A stretch of 64,000 bases of DNA, taken from positions 1-64,000 of the forward strand of contig CACEOF010000001.1 in NCBI GenBank assembly GCA_902561095.1, read 5' to 3'. Shown here piece by piece: positions 40,571 through 50,042 of this stretch. The notes under the pieces are model-generated. The model was not told the origin of the DNA. It saw only the letters and a program-made list of their open reading frames with translations, and did no database searches. Within the stretch, counting starts at the first letter, position 1. The number at the start of each line of letters is the position of its first letter. A program made the position numbers and the translations under genes. The stretch is from an uncultured Pelagibacteraceae bacterium (lineage in GTDB: Bacteria; Pseudomonadota; Alphaproteobacteria; Pelagibacterales; Pelagibacteraceae).

Positions 40571-40576
40571 TATAAT
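40571..40576 (+). promoter_or_regulatory. Putative -10 box TATAAT for tdm
   Basis: Exact TATAAT about 36 nt upstream of ATG 40612; no convincing -35. Confidence 0.3.
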
Positions 40577-40611
40577 ATGGTCACAATAAAAATTATAATA
40601 AAGCGTTGATC

Positions 40612-42951
40612 ATGTTAGGAACTAGTAAAGAAATAAAATATCCAGGACTTAATATTTTACCACCAGGAGTTGAAAGACATGTTGTAAGTGGTGGTGGTCT
40701 TACTGCTTTTCATATTTTCCCTGACGATGAGATAGAAATAATTAATAATGAGGGAAATCAAATTTGTGAAATCATTTGTTTCAGCAAAGATGGAAAATCT
40801 GATGCTGGTATTTTAAACCTTAAAAGTAATAACAATAAAAATTTTATAAGAGATATCTTAAGTAAAAAGGATGAGAGCATCCTTGCAACCAATTATCAAC
40901 TTAAAAAACTCAATTTAAACATTTCAGACTCAAAGTCTTCAATAGTATTTGATATTGACAGTCAAATTGGTGAAAAAATAAAATTAAAATCTAAAGATAA
41001 GTGTTTTGCAATATTTGCAGCTCCTGGTCAAGATATGGATGTTGCAAAACAAAATCCACCCACTGATTTAATAATTTTTATTAAAAGAGCAAATATTAGT
41101 AATGATAAAGAATTAAATGTTATTCCTAACCCTGTCTTTGAACCCTCCTACGAGGAAAATATAAGTAAAGCAAGCAGCATATCCTATGAAGTTAAAGAAG
41201 GTGACTATATTCAAGTTATAAGTCCAACTGGAAGACAATGTTCAGACTTTGTTGCATTTGACACAAGAAAATTAGAAAAAGGAATTGAGAAAGGACTAGA
41301 TTGGCAAACAACTAGGACTTTTATGGGTCATACGTTTCCAGGACCAGGATTATTTTCTAAATTTTATGATACTGACCATGAGCCTTTAGTGGAGGTAATT
41401 AGAGATACTGTTGGCAAACATGATACTTTTAATCTTGCTTGTACTTCAAAGTACTATGAAGATGCTGGTTATTTTGGCCATGCAAATTGCTCTGATAATC
41501 TTACAGAAAGTATGTCAAAGTATGGTCTACAAAAACAAAAAGGGTGGCACGCAATCAATTTATTTTTTAATACATCTGAAGGTGGATTAAACTCAGTTGT
41601 TTCAGATGAATCATATTCGCGTCCAGGTGATTATGTCATGTTTAGAGCCTTAAAAGATTTAACTATTGGAACAACAGCATGTCCTAGTGATATAGATGCC
41701 TGTAATTCGTGGAATCCAACTAATATTTTTGTTAGAACATACGACAAGAAAAAAGAATTTACTAAATCATTTGCATTCAGGATGAAAACAGACTCAGAAA
41801 AAAAACTTACAAGAAATTCTGGGTTTTATGAGAGAACTTCAAAATTAACAAGAAACTTCATAGATGCTAGAGGTTTTTGGCTTCCAAATGATTACACAAA
41901 ACATGGTCTTGTTAATGAGTACAACGCTTGTAGAAATGATGCAGTTTTAATTGATTTATCTTCATTAAGAAAATTTGAAATTATTGGTCCTGATGCTGAA
42001 GAATTATTAAATTATACACTTACAAGAAACATTAAAAAATTATCAGTAGGTCAAGTTGTATATTCTGCAATGTGCTACGAAAATGGAATGATGTTTGACG
42101 ACGGTACTCTTTTAAGATTAAGTGAGACTGGTTTTAGATGGATTTGTGGAGATGAATATGGAGGTGAATGGTTAAAAGAAATTGCAAAAAAGAAAAATTT
42201 CAATGCAAATATAAAAAATTCAACAGACCAAATAAGTAATGTTTCATTACAAGGTCCAAAAAGTAGAGAAATTTTAAAAAAGATAATTTTTACACCTCCT
42301 ACTCAACCTTCTATAGATGAGCTTGGTTGGTTTAGATTTAGCATTTGCAGAATAGAAGAGTTGCAAGGAATACCATTGATTGTTTCAAGAACCGGTTATA
42401 CTGGTGAACTTGGATATGAAATTTGGTGTCACCCTAAACATGCTTCTGAAGTCTGGGATAAATTAATGGAAGCAGGAAAAAAAGATGGTTTGATTCCTGC
42501 AGGATTTGGAGCTTTAGATAAACTTAGAATTGAAGCAGGATTAATTTTATTTGGTAATGAGTTTGATGGTCAACAAGATCCTTTTGAGGCAGGAATTGGT
42601 TTTGCTGTTCCACTAAAAACAAAAGAAGAGGACTTTATTGGTAAAGAAGAATTAATTAAAAGAAAAAATAACCCTCAAAAAAAACTTGTTGGATTGGAAT
42701 TAGTGGGTAAAGAAATTGCGGGTCATGGTGACTGTGTTCATATTGGTAGATCTCAAATTGGAGTAATTACAAGTGGATGTCTATCCTCAACATTAAATAA
42801 AAATATAGCTTTGTGTAGAATGGATGTTCAATATTCAGAAATTGGAACAGAAGTCGAAGTTGGAAAAATTGATGGTCACCAAAAAAGAATAAGCGCAAAA
42901 GTAGTTGGATTTCCTTTTTATGATCCTACTAAGTCCAAAGTAAAATCATAA
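40612..42951 (+). CDS. tdm: Trimethylamine N-oxide demethylase-like protein (DUF1989 + GcvT domains); track start at 40606 is TTG, ATG at 40612 more likely
   Basis: N-terminal SPTGRQCSDFVAFD, LACTSKYYEDAGYFGHANCSDN, TACPSDIDACNSW (DUF1989 Cys); C-terminal GcvT domain VSRTGYTGELGYEIWC. Confidence 0.9.
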   Translation: MLGTSKEIKYPGLNILPPGVERHVVSGGGLTAFHIFPDDEIEIINNEGNQICEIICFSKDGKSDAGILNLKSNNNKNFIRDILSKKDESILATNYQLKKLNLNISDSKSSIVFDIDSQIGEKIKLKSKDKCFAIFAAPGQDMDVAKQNPPTDLIIFIKRANISNDKELNVIPNPVFEPSYEENISKASSISYEVKEGDYIQVISPTGRQCSDFVAFDTRKLEKGIEKGLDWQTTRTFMGHTFPGPGLFSKFYDTDHEPLVEVIRDTVGKHDTFNLACTSKYYEDAGYFGHANCSDNLTESMSKYGLQKQKGWHAINLFFNTSEGGLNSVVSDESYSRPGDYVMFRALKDLTIGTTACPSDIDACNSWNPTNIFVRTYDKKKEFTKSFAFRMKTDSEKKLTRNSGFYERTSKLTRNFIDARGFWLPNDYTKHGLVNEYNACRNDAVLIDLSSLRKFEIIGPDAEELLNYTLTRNIKKLSVGQVVYSAMCYENGMMFDDGTLLRLSETGFRWICGDEYGGEWLKEIAKKKNFNANIKNSTDQISNVSLQGPKSREILKKIIFTPPTQPSIDELGWFRFSICRIEELQGIPLIVSRTGYTGELGYEIWCHPKHASEVWDKLMEAGKKDGLIPAGFGALDKLRIEAGLILFGNEFDGQQDPFEAGIGFAVPLKTKEEDFIGKEELIKRKNNPQKKLVGLELVGKEIAGHGDCVHIGRSQIGVITSGCLSSTLNKNIALCRMDVQYSEIGTEVEVGKIDGHQKRISAKVVGFPFYDPTKSKVKS

Positions 42952-42956
42952 ATTAA

Positions 42957-43307
42957 ATGCCAAAAGATAAAAAAACTCTTTTAAATTTTTGGGAAGATCA
43001 AATGAGAGAATCTCATACTTCAAGTAATTATTTTTTTAGAAAATCACCTTCTCATTATCATATGATGTTATTAGTAATGTCTGCCTACAAAGAAAATAAG
43101 AAATTATCTGTTGAACAGCTAAAAACTAAACTATTTAAAACATCCAGGCCAAAATCAGCTCTTATTATTAATGAAGCTTGTGAAAAAGGATTCTTTCATT
43201 TGGAGAAAACCTCAAAAGATCAAAGAATTAAGAATATTAAGCCAAGCGATTCTTTTATTAGAGAGTTCAATGAATATTTAACGACTCTTAAAAATATAAG
43301 CTATTAA
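42957..43307 (+). CDS. Small winged-helix (MarR-like) candidate regulator
   Basis: C-terminal LKTKLFKTSRPKSALIINEACEKGFFHLEKTSKDQRIKNIKPSDSFIREFNEYL resembles a wHTH DNA-binding domain; 5 nt after tdm. Confidence 0.55.
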   Translation: MPKDKKTLLNFWEDQMRESHTSSNYFFRKSPSHYHMMLLVMSAYKENKKLSVEQLKTKLFKTSRPKSALIINEACEKGFFHLEKTSKDQRIKNIKPSDSFIREFNEYLTTLKNISY

Positions 43308-43328
43308 GCACTTATTTCTGCTAAGTTT

Positions 43329-43355
43329 AAAGTGTATATTTTATATATATACTTT
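43329..43355 (+). terminator. AT-rich hairpin with T tail downstream of the regulator candidate
   Basis: AAAGTGTATAT-loop-ATATATACTTT (one G:U) followed by TT. Confidence 0.45.
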
Positions 43356-43409
43356 TTAGTTCTAAAAATAATTATATCAATTATGTTTTGTAAAAAATAA
43401 GATTTTGGT

Positions 43410-44735
43410 ATGTCATTACCCACAAAAGCAAAAGTAGTAATTATCGGTGGTGGTATACATGGTTTGAGCACTGCTTGGAAACTATCAGAAACTTATAAAA
43501 ACCCTGGAGATATTGTTGTTTTAGAAAAGAAAGACACTGCTTCAGGTGCTAGTGGAATTGCATGTGGTGTTGTAAGAAATAATTATTTTCAGCCAGCAAT
43601 GAGAGAACTGATGGCTCATTCTGTTTCAGTTTGGGAAAGCGATCCTAAGGCTTTTAAATATAATGCAGTTGGATATTTACAAATTTCGCCTGAGGTTATG
43701 CATAAAGATGTTGCAAGTATTTATGAGCAACAAAAAGCTATTGGTTACGAGTCAGAATTTATTGAGGGTGAGAAAGATTGCATGAAATATATGAAAGGTA
43801 TATTTGATGACTGGCAGGCCGAAGGTATTACTTCAGTTCTACACGAAAAAAAAGGTGGATATGCTTTTAATAAAGACTCTATTAAAGCTCTAGAAAATAA
43901 ATCTACCAGCAATGGTGTACAGGTAATGAAAGGTGTTAAGGTAACAGGTTTTAAAAGAGGTAGTAATAGTAAAGCAGTTACTGGGGTTGAGACCAATAAA
44001 GGTACAATTGAATGTGAACAAGTAGTTGTTGGTGCAGGTCCATGGGCAAGAGATTTTTGGAATATGTTGGAGCTTCCTAAGATAGCAAAAATAAAAGGTA
44101 AAGATGGTAAGCTTCACGAAACCGATATGTGGAAATATTGGATGCTTCAAGAAGGGGTAATTGGAGTTGAGCCTGATTTTTTAAAAACAAATGACGGTAA
44201 GCAACCACCTGTAGTTCACGTAGACTCAACAGCACCATTATATTCAGATAAAACAAAAAAATTATTAACAGATAAAATTTGGGGAATTTATTATAAACCA
44301 GATATTGAAGGTTTAGGAGTTCAAGGAGGAACTTCTCCTTATATTGTAGATAAACATTTTGATGAAGTTAATGTAGATCCATATGGAATAGAGTCTCCCG
44401 AATACCAAACCACTGAGGCGTTTAATGAAATGTGGTGTTCGGCTTTAGCTCATTGTCAAAAAAGATTTGAGGGTAAATCTGACTTATATAGAAAAGGTCC
44501 ATCAGGTGGGCTTGGATGTATGACACCAGACTCTTTCCCAATATTTGATAGATTTTTAGAAAATGTTTATATGATAGCAGACGCTAATCACGGCTATAAA
44601 ATGATTGGTGTAGGAGAGCTTGTTGCAAAAGAAATTCTTGGTGCTGAGAGTGATTTATTAAAACCGTTTAGATTCAACCGTTACGAGAAGGGAGAACTTC
44701 ACCCTACTTCGAACAGTCCGTTCCCTTGGAGTTAA
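43410..44735 (+). CDS. FAD-dependent oxidoreductase, SoxB/GlxD-like
   Basis: VVIIGGGIHGLSTAWKLSE; ASGASGIACGVVRNNYFQPAM; upstream of glutamine synthetase/mgs cluster. Confidence 0.88.
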   Translation: MSLPTKAKVVIIGGGIHGLSTAWKLSETYKNPGDIVVLEKKDTASGASGIACGVVRNNYFQPAMRELMAHSVSVWESDPKAFKYNAVGYLQISPEVMHKDVASIYEQQKAIGYESEFIEGEKDCMKYMKGIFDDWQAEGITSVLHEKKGGYAFNKDSIKALENKSTSNGVQVMKGVKVTGFKRGSNSKAVTGVETNKGTIECEQVVVGAGPWARDFWNMLELPKIAKIKGKDGKLHETDMWKYWMLQEGVIGVEPDFLKTNDGKQPPVVHVDSTAPLYSDKTKKLLTDKIWGIYYKPDIEGLGVQGGTSPYIVDKHFDEVNVDPYGIESPEYQTTEAFNEMWCSALAHCQKRFEGKSDLYRKGPSGGLGCMTPDSFPIFDRFLENVYMIADANHGYKMIGVGELVAKEILGAESDLLKPFRFNRYEKGELHPTSNSPFPWS

Positions 44736-44805
44736 ACTTCAAGCCTAGACACAAATAAATTTTTCAGCTACGTTTTAGAAAATTTATAATTGATTAAGGG
44801 GAAAA

Positions 44806-46275
44806 ATGACTGATCTAGAAAAACATGTGAACCAGCCAGGTAGAGCAAAATTAGTTAAAAATGTAAGAGAAAAAATTAATGAGTTAGGGATTACATATAT
44901 TTATTATCAATTTATCTCTGTCACTGGAAGAGTTGTTGGAAAAGGTATACCTGCTGATCATTGGGAAAGGACTGCAGAAAAAGGTTTTCAATTAGTTTAT
45001 GGAGCAACAGCAAATCTATTTTTAGATCGTCACAATAACTATATTGGATATGGACCTGAAGCAATGGAGCTGGTTGGAATTCCTGATCCAGAAACTTTTG
45101 TTCAATTACCATGGGATAAGAGAGTTGGAAGAGTATTTGTTACTTGTTTTAGAAATAGAGAAGAAAGAAAAAATCCTGGAGGTCATTTAACTTCTGACTG
45201 TAGAGGAAATTTACGAATATTTGCTGATGAGTTTAAAAAGAAACATGGTCTTGAGTTAAGAGTCGGTACTGAACCAGAAATGATGTGGTTGACAAAAAAT
45301 GAAGACGGCACACCTACAGGAAAAGGGTTTTCAAAACCTTTCTGCTACCACATTGATCAGTTTGAGTCTTTAAGACCTGTATTTATGAAAGTAATCGAAT
45401 ATGCTAAGGCTATGGGTCTTGATATGATTCAAGGTGACCATGAAGATGCACCAGGTCAGTTAGAGCTTAATTGGACATATGATAATGTTTTAAGAAATGC
45501 TGACAGGTTATCCACCTACAGGCAAATTTGTGCACAAGTTGCAAGAGAACATGGTTTAATAGCTTGTTTTATGACCAAACCGTTTATGGGAGTATCAGCA
45601 AGTGGATGCCATACAAATATGTCTCTTTGGAAAGGTGGAAAGATAAAGGTTAACAAACTTGGAAATAAAAAGTTACCAGGTGTCGAAGAAGTTTTTAGCT
45701 ATGTAGAAGGTGGGACCAACACTTTCATGCCTGATACTAAAGATATGCAAATGCCAGGAAAAGTGGGATTGCAATCGATTGCTGGAATTATGAAACATTT
45801 GCCTGCCTTGACTGCTTTAGGATCTTCAACAGTAAATTCTTATCGAAGACTTTGGGACCAGGGATTTTGGGCACCTGTTTATGCTGATTGGGGTTACCAA
45901 AATAGAACTTGTGGTTTAAGAGTTTCTGCGCCTGGAAGATTTGAATATAGATCTGTGGACTCAATGCATAATCCTTACTTACTAGGAGCGGCATTATTGA
46001 AAGCTTGTGATGAAGGTATATCAAAAAAAATGAAGCCAGCTGCACCAGAATCTAGAAACATTTACGAAGCACAAAAAGCTGGTAAAGATGTTAAAAAACT
46101 TCCTTTAAGTTTAGGGGAAGCTTTGGATAGATTGGCAGAAGATGAAGTAATTAAATCTGCAATGCCAGATGAAATGTATAAAGTTTTCCATTGGTATAAA
46201 AATGATGAATGGGAAAGATTTTTAGGCGCAACAACTCAATGGGATCTGGATACTTATCTTGATTGTCTTCCATAG
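44806..46275 (+). CDS. Glutamine synthetase-family protein (GlnT-like)
   Basis: GTEPEMMW, QGDHEDAPGQLELNW, GVSASGCHTNMSLW, PGRFEYRSVD catalytic motifs. Confidence 0.9.
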   Translation: MTDLEKHVNQPGRAKLVKNVREKINELGITYIYYQFISVTGRVVGKGIPADHWERTAEKGFQLVYGATANLFLDRHNNYIGYGPEAMELVGIPDPETFVQLPWDKRVGRVFVTCFRNREERKNPGGHLTSDCRGNLRIFADEFKKKHGLELRVGTEPEMMWLTKNEDGTPTGKGFSKPFCYHIDQFESLRPVFMKVIEYAKAMGLDMIQGDHEDAPGQLELNWTYDNVLRNADRLSTYRQICAQVAREHGLIACFMTKPFMGVSASGCHTNMSLWKGGKIKVNKLGNKKLPGVEEVFSYVEGGTNTFMPDTKDMQMPGKVGLQSIAGIMKHLPALTALGSSTVNSYRRLWDQGFWAPVYADWGYQNRTCGLRVSAPGRFEYRSVDSMHNPYLLGAALLKACDEGISKKMKPAAPESRNIYEAQKAGKDVKKLPLSLGEALDRLAEDEVIKSAMPDEMYKVFHWYKNDEWERFLGATTQWDLDTYLDCLP

Positions 46276-46300
46276 GTCATAAATAAAAGAAGGGTAAAAT

Positions 46301-47245
46301 ATGTGTGGTATAGCAGGTTTAATTCATAGAGGTAAATCCTCAAATGTTGGAAGTGAACTCCAAGGTATGCTCCAAGCATTAAAACATAGAGGTGAAGATT
46401 CAACAGGTTATGCTTTATACGGAGATACGGATGGTAAAAATTTTATCATGCGTTTTAAAGTTGGAGAAAATGTTGGTGAAGGTAGTTCTTCAGTTATGGA
46501 AGATGTTTCTGTCTATGATGAGAGAAAAAAAATTGTTGATCAAACTTTAGCCGAGATGGGTGCAAAAATTGTCAAAGAAGAAAGAACTCTCCCTTACTCA
46601 TTAAGATATGAAATTGATTTTGAAACAAAAGATTTATTAGATTTTTCTCAAAGAATTGAAAGTATCCCTGGAGTTGAAATATTATCAATGGGAAAATCTT
46701 TAGAAGTAATTAAAGACTTGGGAAACGCAAAAATGGTATGTGACAGATATAGTTTAGATAAACTTGTTGGAACACATGCTATTGGCCATGCAAGAATGGC
46801 AACAGAGTCCGGTGTAGATATTAAATCAGCTCACCCATTCTGGGGTTATCCTTTTAGTGATGTATCAGTTGTGCATAACGGACAACTTACAAATTATTGG
46901 AACAATAGAAGAGTTCTTGAAAATAAAGGAATGAGATTTATGTCAGAATGTGATTCAGAATTGATAGCGGTTTATATAGCTCAAAAAATGAGAGAGGGAG
47001 CAAGTCTTGAAGAAGGAATGAAAGACTCTCTATCTGGGCTTGATGGTGTGTTTACTTATTTCGTAGCAACCAAAGACTCTTTAGGTATGGCAAAAGATAC
47101 AATGGCAGCAAAACCATTAGTGCTTTATGAATCAGATGATTTAGTTGCAATGGGATCAGAAGAGATAGCGATAAGATCAGTATTACCACATGAAATTGAC
47201 ACTTATGATCCTTTTGATGGAGAGGTAAAAGTATGGCAAATATAA
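46301..47245 (+). CDS. mgsA: N-methylglutamate synthase-type subunit A (class II glutamine amidotransferase)
   Basis: N-terminal MCGIAGLIHRG with Cys2 nucleophile; followed by GXGXG and FMN subunits. Confidence 0.82.
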   Translation: MCGIAGLIHRGKSSNVGSELQGMLQALKHRGEDSTGYALYGDTDGKNFIMRFKVGENVGEGSSSVMEDVSVYDERKKIVDQTLAEMGAKIVKEERTLPYSLRYEIDFETKDLLDFSQRIESIPGVEILSMGKSLEVIKDLGNAKMVCDRYSLDKLVGTHAIGHARMATESGVDIKSAHPFWGYPFSDVSVVHNGQLTNYWNNRRVLENKGMRFMSECDSELIAVYIAQKMREGASLEEGMKDSLSGLDGVFTYFVATKDSLGMAKDTMAAKPLVLYESDDLVAMGSEEIAIRSVLPHEIDTYDPFDGEVKVWQI

Positions 47246-48087
47246 AAACTATTGATAAAAAGTCCAAAGCCCAATCAATGGGTATGCATACTGAGGTTCT
47301 TACAGGAAGAACTCAGCAAAAGTTTTTTAATCCAGACGAGGCTGAAAACTTTTATTACTTTGGAACATACGATGTTGATTTTAATAAAAGGACAGACTTA
47401 GATGTAATGAATATGTCTGCGCCTGAAGCTAATAAGGAAATAGATAACCTAATGAGCCAAGGATATGGAACAATTGTAATTAAAAATCCACAAGGGAAAC
47501 ATAGTTTAGGTGTTGGTATTTTAAATAAACTAAACTTAATTTTTGAGGGTAGTTTAGGTTATTTTGGAATGGGATCTTGTGATGGTCCAATCGTGAGAAT
47601 TAATGGAAGAGTTGGTTGGTCATGTGCAGAAAACTTGATGGCTGGAAAAGTTGTTATTGAAAAAAATGCAGGTTCTTGTTTTGGAGCTGCTATCAGAGGT
47701 GGAGATTTAATCTGTAAAGGTAGTGTTGGTGCGAGAACTGGCATCGATATGAAAGGTGGCACTATTATTATTGGTGGTGATGCTGGCGCATTTACTGGTT
47801 TTATGATGCAAAGAGGACGAATAATAATTCTTGGAGATGTTGGAATAAATTTAGGAGACTCTATGTATGATGGGACAATTTTCGTAGGTGGAGAAATTGG
47901 ATCTTATGGTAGTGATGCTGTAGATTCAGAGTTAACACTTAGTGACCAAGATTGGTTAAGAAGAAAACTCAAGGTTGCAGAAATAGGTGAAGATTTTGAT
48001 GTTAGTAAAATGAAGAAAATTGTAGCTGGAAAAAAACTTTGGAATTATGACAATTTAGAACCTACAGAGAAGAAGGGAGCAATTTAA
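47233..48087 (+). CDS. mgsB: N-methylglutamate synthase-type subunit B (GltB GXGXG domain)
   Basis: Repeats GGDLICKGSVGARTGIDMKGGTIIIGGDAGAFTGFMMQRGRIIILGDVG. Confidence 0.82.
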   Translation: MANIKTIDKKSKAQSMGMHTEVLTGRTQQKFFNPDEAENFYYFGTYDVDFNKRTDLDVMNMSAPEANKEIDNLMSQGYGTIVIKNPQGKHSLGVGILNKLNLIFEGSLGYFGMGSCDGPIVRINGRVGWSCAENLMAGKVVIEKNAGSCFGAAIRGGDLICKGSVGARTGIDMKGGTIIIGGDAGAFTGFMMQRGRIIILGDVGINLGDSMYDGTIFVGGEIGSYGSDAVDSELTLSDQDWLRRKLKVAEIGEDFDVSKMKKIVAGKKLWNYDNLEPTEKKGAI

Positions 48088-49499
48088 TGCCTAAGAAAAA
48101 AAGTAAAAAAGTTAAAAAGAACGGAAAAGGTGTTGGTGGAAAAGCTGATGTCCATGCACACGAAGAAGGAAAAAGAAATAAAAGTTTATTAGGACATAAT
48201 GCAATTTTTACTCCTGAAGTAATAGACGACATTCATATAAAAGCTCAGTTAGGAAGATACAGAATGCGTGGTATGGCATTAATGAAAAAAATTCCAACAT
48301 TCGATGATTTAGTTTTTCTACCAGGAACATTAACTAGATTTGTAATAGAAGGTTACAGAGAAAAGTGTGAGACTAAAACAGTTATTGGTCCAAGATGTGA
48401 AAACCCAATTGAATTAGATATTCCAGTTTATATTACAGGAATGAGTTTTGGTGCACTTTCTTATGAAGCAAAAACTGCTTTAGCAAGAGGAGCAACCATG
48501 GCTGGTAGTGCTACCTGCTCAGGTGAAGGTGGAATGATACCAGATGAAAGAAGATATTCAGAAAAATGGTACTATCAATGTATTCAATCAAGATATGGAT
48601 TTAATCCTCACCATGCACAATTAGCTGATGGGATAGAAGTTTTTATAGGACAAGGTCAAAAAGTTGGAATGGGTGGTCACCTTATGGGGCAGAAAGTAAC
48701 TGACCAAGTTGCTGAAATGAGATCATTACCCTCTGGTATTGACCAAAGATCTCCTGCGAGACATCCTGACTGGTTAGGTCCGGATGATTTAGCTTTAAAG
48801 GTTGAAGAATTAAGACAACTCACAAAAAATAAAGTTCCAATTCAATTAAAATTAGGAGCTTCAAAAGTTTACGATGATGTACGTATGGCTGCAAAATGTG
48901 ACCCAGACTCAATTTATTTAGATGGAATGGAAGGATCCACTGGAGCTGGTCCACATATCGCTGCTGCAAACACTGGAATACCTGGAATTGCTGCTATTAG
49001 AGAAGCAAGAAGAGCAATAGATGACGTTGGTAAAACTGGAAAAGTTACTCTGATTTATGCTGGTGGAGTAAGAGATGGTGCAGATATGGCAAAAGCTTTA
49101 GCTTTAGGAGCTGACGCGATTGCTATTGGAACTGGATCAATGATTGCATTAAATTGTAATAAAGACATACCTGAGGCTAATTTTGAAAAAGAAATTGGTG
49201 TAAAAGCGGGAGAATGTTACCACTGTCACACAGGTCGTTGCCCAGTTGGAGTTGCTACGCAAGATCCAAAACTAAGAGCAAGATTAAATCCTGATGATGC
49301 TGCTTTAAGAGTTTATAATTATTTACATTCAATGACTTTAGAAGCTCAATTATTGGCTAGAGCTTGTGGTAAAACAAATATTCACTCACTTGAGCCAGAA
49401 GATTTAGCTGCACTAACATCTGAGGCATCCGCTTTGGCAAAAGTTCCTTTAGCTGGAACTAATTATACAGTTGGAGTTGACAATTATCACAAAATCTAA
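48087..49499 (+). CDS. mgsC: N-methylglutamate synthase-type subunit C (FMN/Fe-S GltB central domain)
   Basis: LDGMEGSTGAGPHIAAANTGIPG; LIYAGGVRDGADMAKALALGADAIAIGTG; C-H-C-H-TGRCPVGVATQDP cluster. Confidence 0.87.
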   Translation: MPKKKSKKVKKNGKGVGGKADVHAHEEGKRNKSLLGHNAIFTPEVIDDIHIKAQLGRYRMRGMALMKKIPTFDDLVFLPGTLTRFVIEGYREKCETKTVIGPRCENPIELDIPVYITGMSFGALSYEAKTALARGATMAGSATCSGEGGMIPDERRYSEKWYYQCIQSRYGFNPHHAQLADGIEVFIGQGQKVGMGGHLMGQKVTDQVAEMRSLPSGIDQRSPARHPDWLGPDDLALKVEELRQLTKNKVPIQLKLGASKVYDDVRMAAKCDPDSIYLDGMEGSTGAGPHIAAANTGIPGIAAIREARRAIDDVGKTGKVTLIYAGGVRDGADMAKALALGADAIAIGTGSMIALNCNKDIPEANFEKEIGVKAGECYHCHTGRCPVGVATQDPKLRARLNPDDAALRVYNYLHSMTLEAQLLARACGKTNIHSLEPEDLAALTSEASALAKVPLAGTNYTVGVDNYHKI

Positions 49500-49507
49500 G
49501 TGTAAAT

Positions 49508-49918
49508 ATGGCTAAGAAAAAAGTAAAAAAAATATCAAAAAAAAAACAAGTAGTTGGTCAGTTAGGTAAAAAAAAAGAAACTGCAAGAGAAAAGATGATT
49601 GGCCAAACAATTGGTTATCGATATGACGTTAATCTTTTGCCTGATTATTCAAAAATTACTCCTTTTTTAAAAAAATATATTGAAGCTATGGGATGGGATG
49701 ATTTAAATTGGCTTGAGGATGTTCATATGGGTTATGAGGATGATAGACCTGCCGTATTTTGTAGGAATGCTAACGGATGGGTTACTATTCCAAAATCCAT
49801 TAAACTACCTAATAATCAACAAGATCGAGATATGATAGCTAGAGAGCTCTTAGTTAAATTTCAAATGTCTCCTAAACATCCTCTAGTTGATCTTAAAAAA
49901 GCCTATTTAAAATTTTAA
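49508..49918 (+). CDS. Conserved hypothetical protein in the mgs operon
   Basis: 136 aa with Lys-rich N-terminus; 8 nt after mgsC. Confidence 0.65.
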   Translation: MAKKKVKKISKKKQVVGQLGKKKETAREKMIGQTIGYRYDVNLLPDYSKITPFLKKYIEAMGWDDLNWLEDVHMGYEDDRPAVFCRNANGWVTIPKSIKLPNNQQDRDMIARELLVKFQMSPKHPLVDLKKAYLKF

Positions 49919-50042
49919 GATCACAATCAAGAGTTGATTTTATTTTAAAATCTATTGTCCAGAGTAGGTTTTTGAATATTGTTTTATTTGTAACACCTTT
50001 AAAAATTTCATAAGATTTCTTAAACAAATATGGGGGTAAAAA

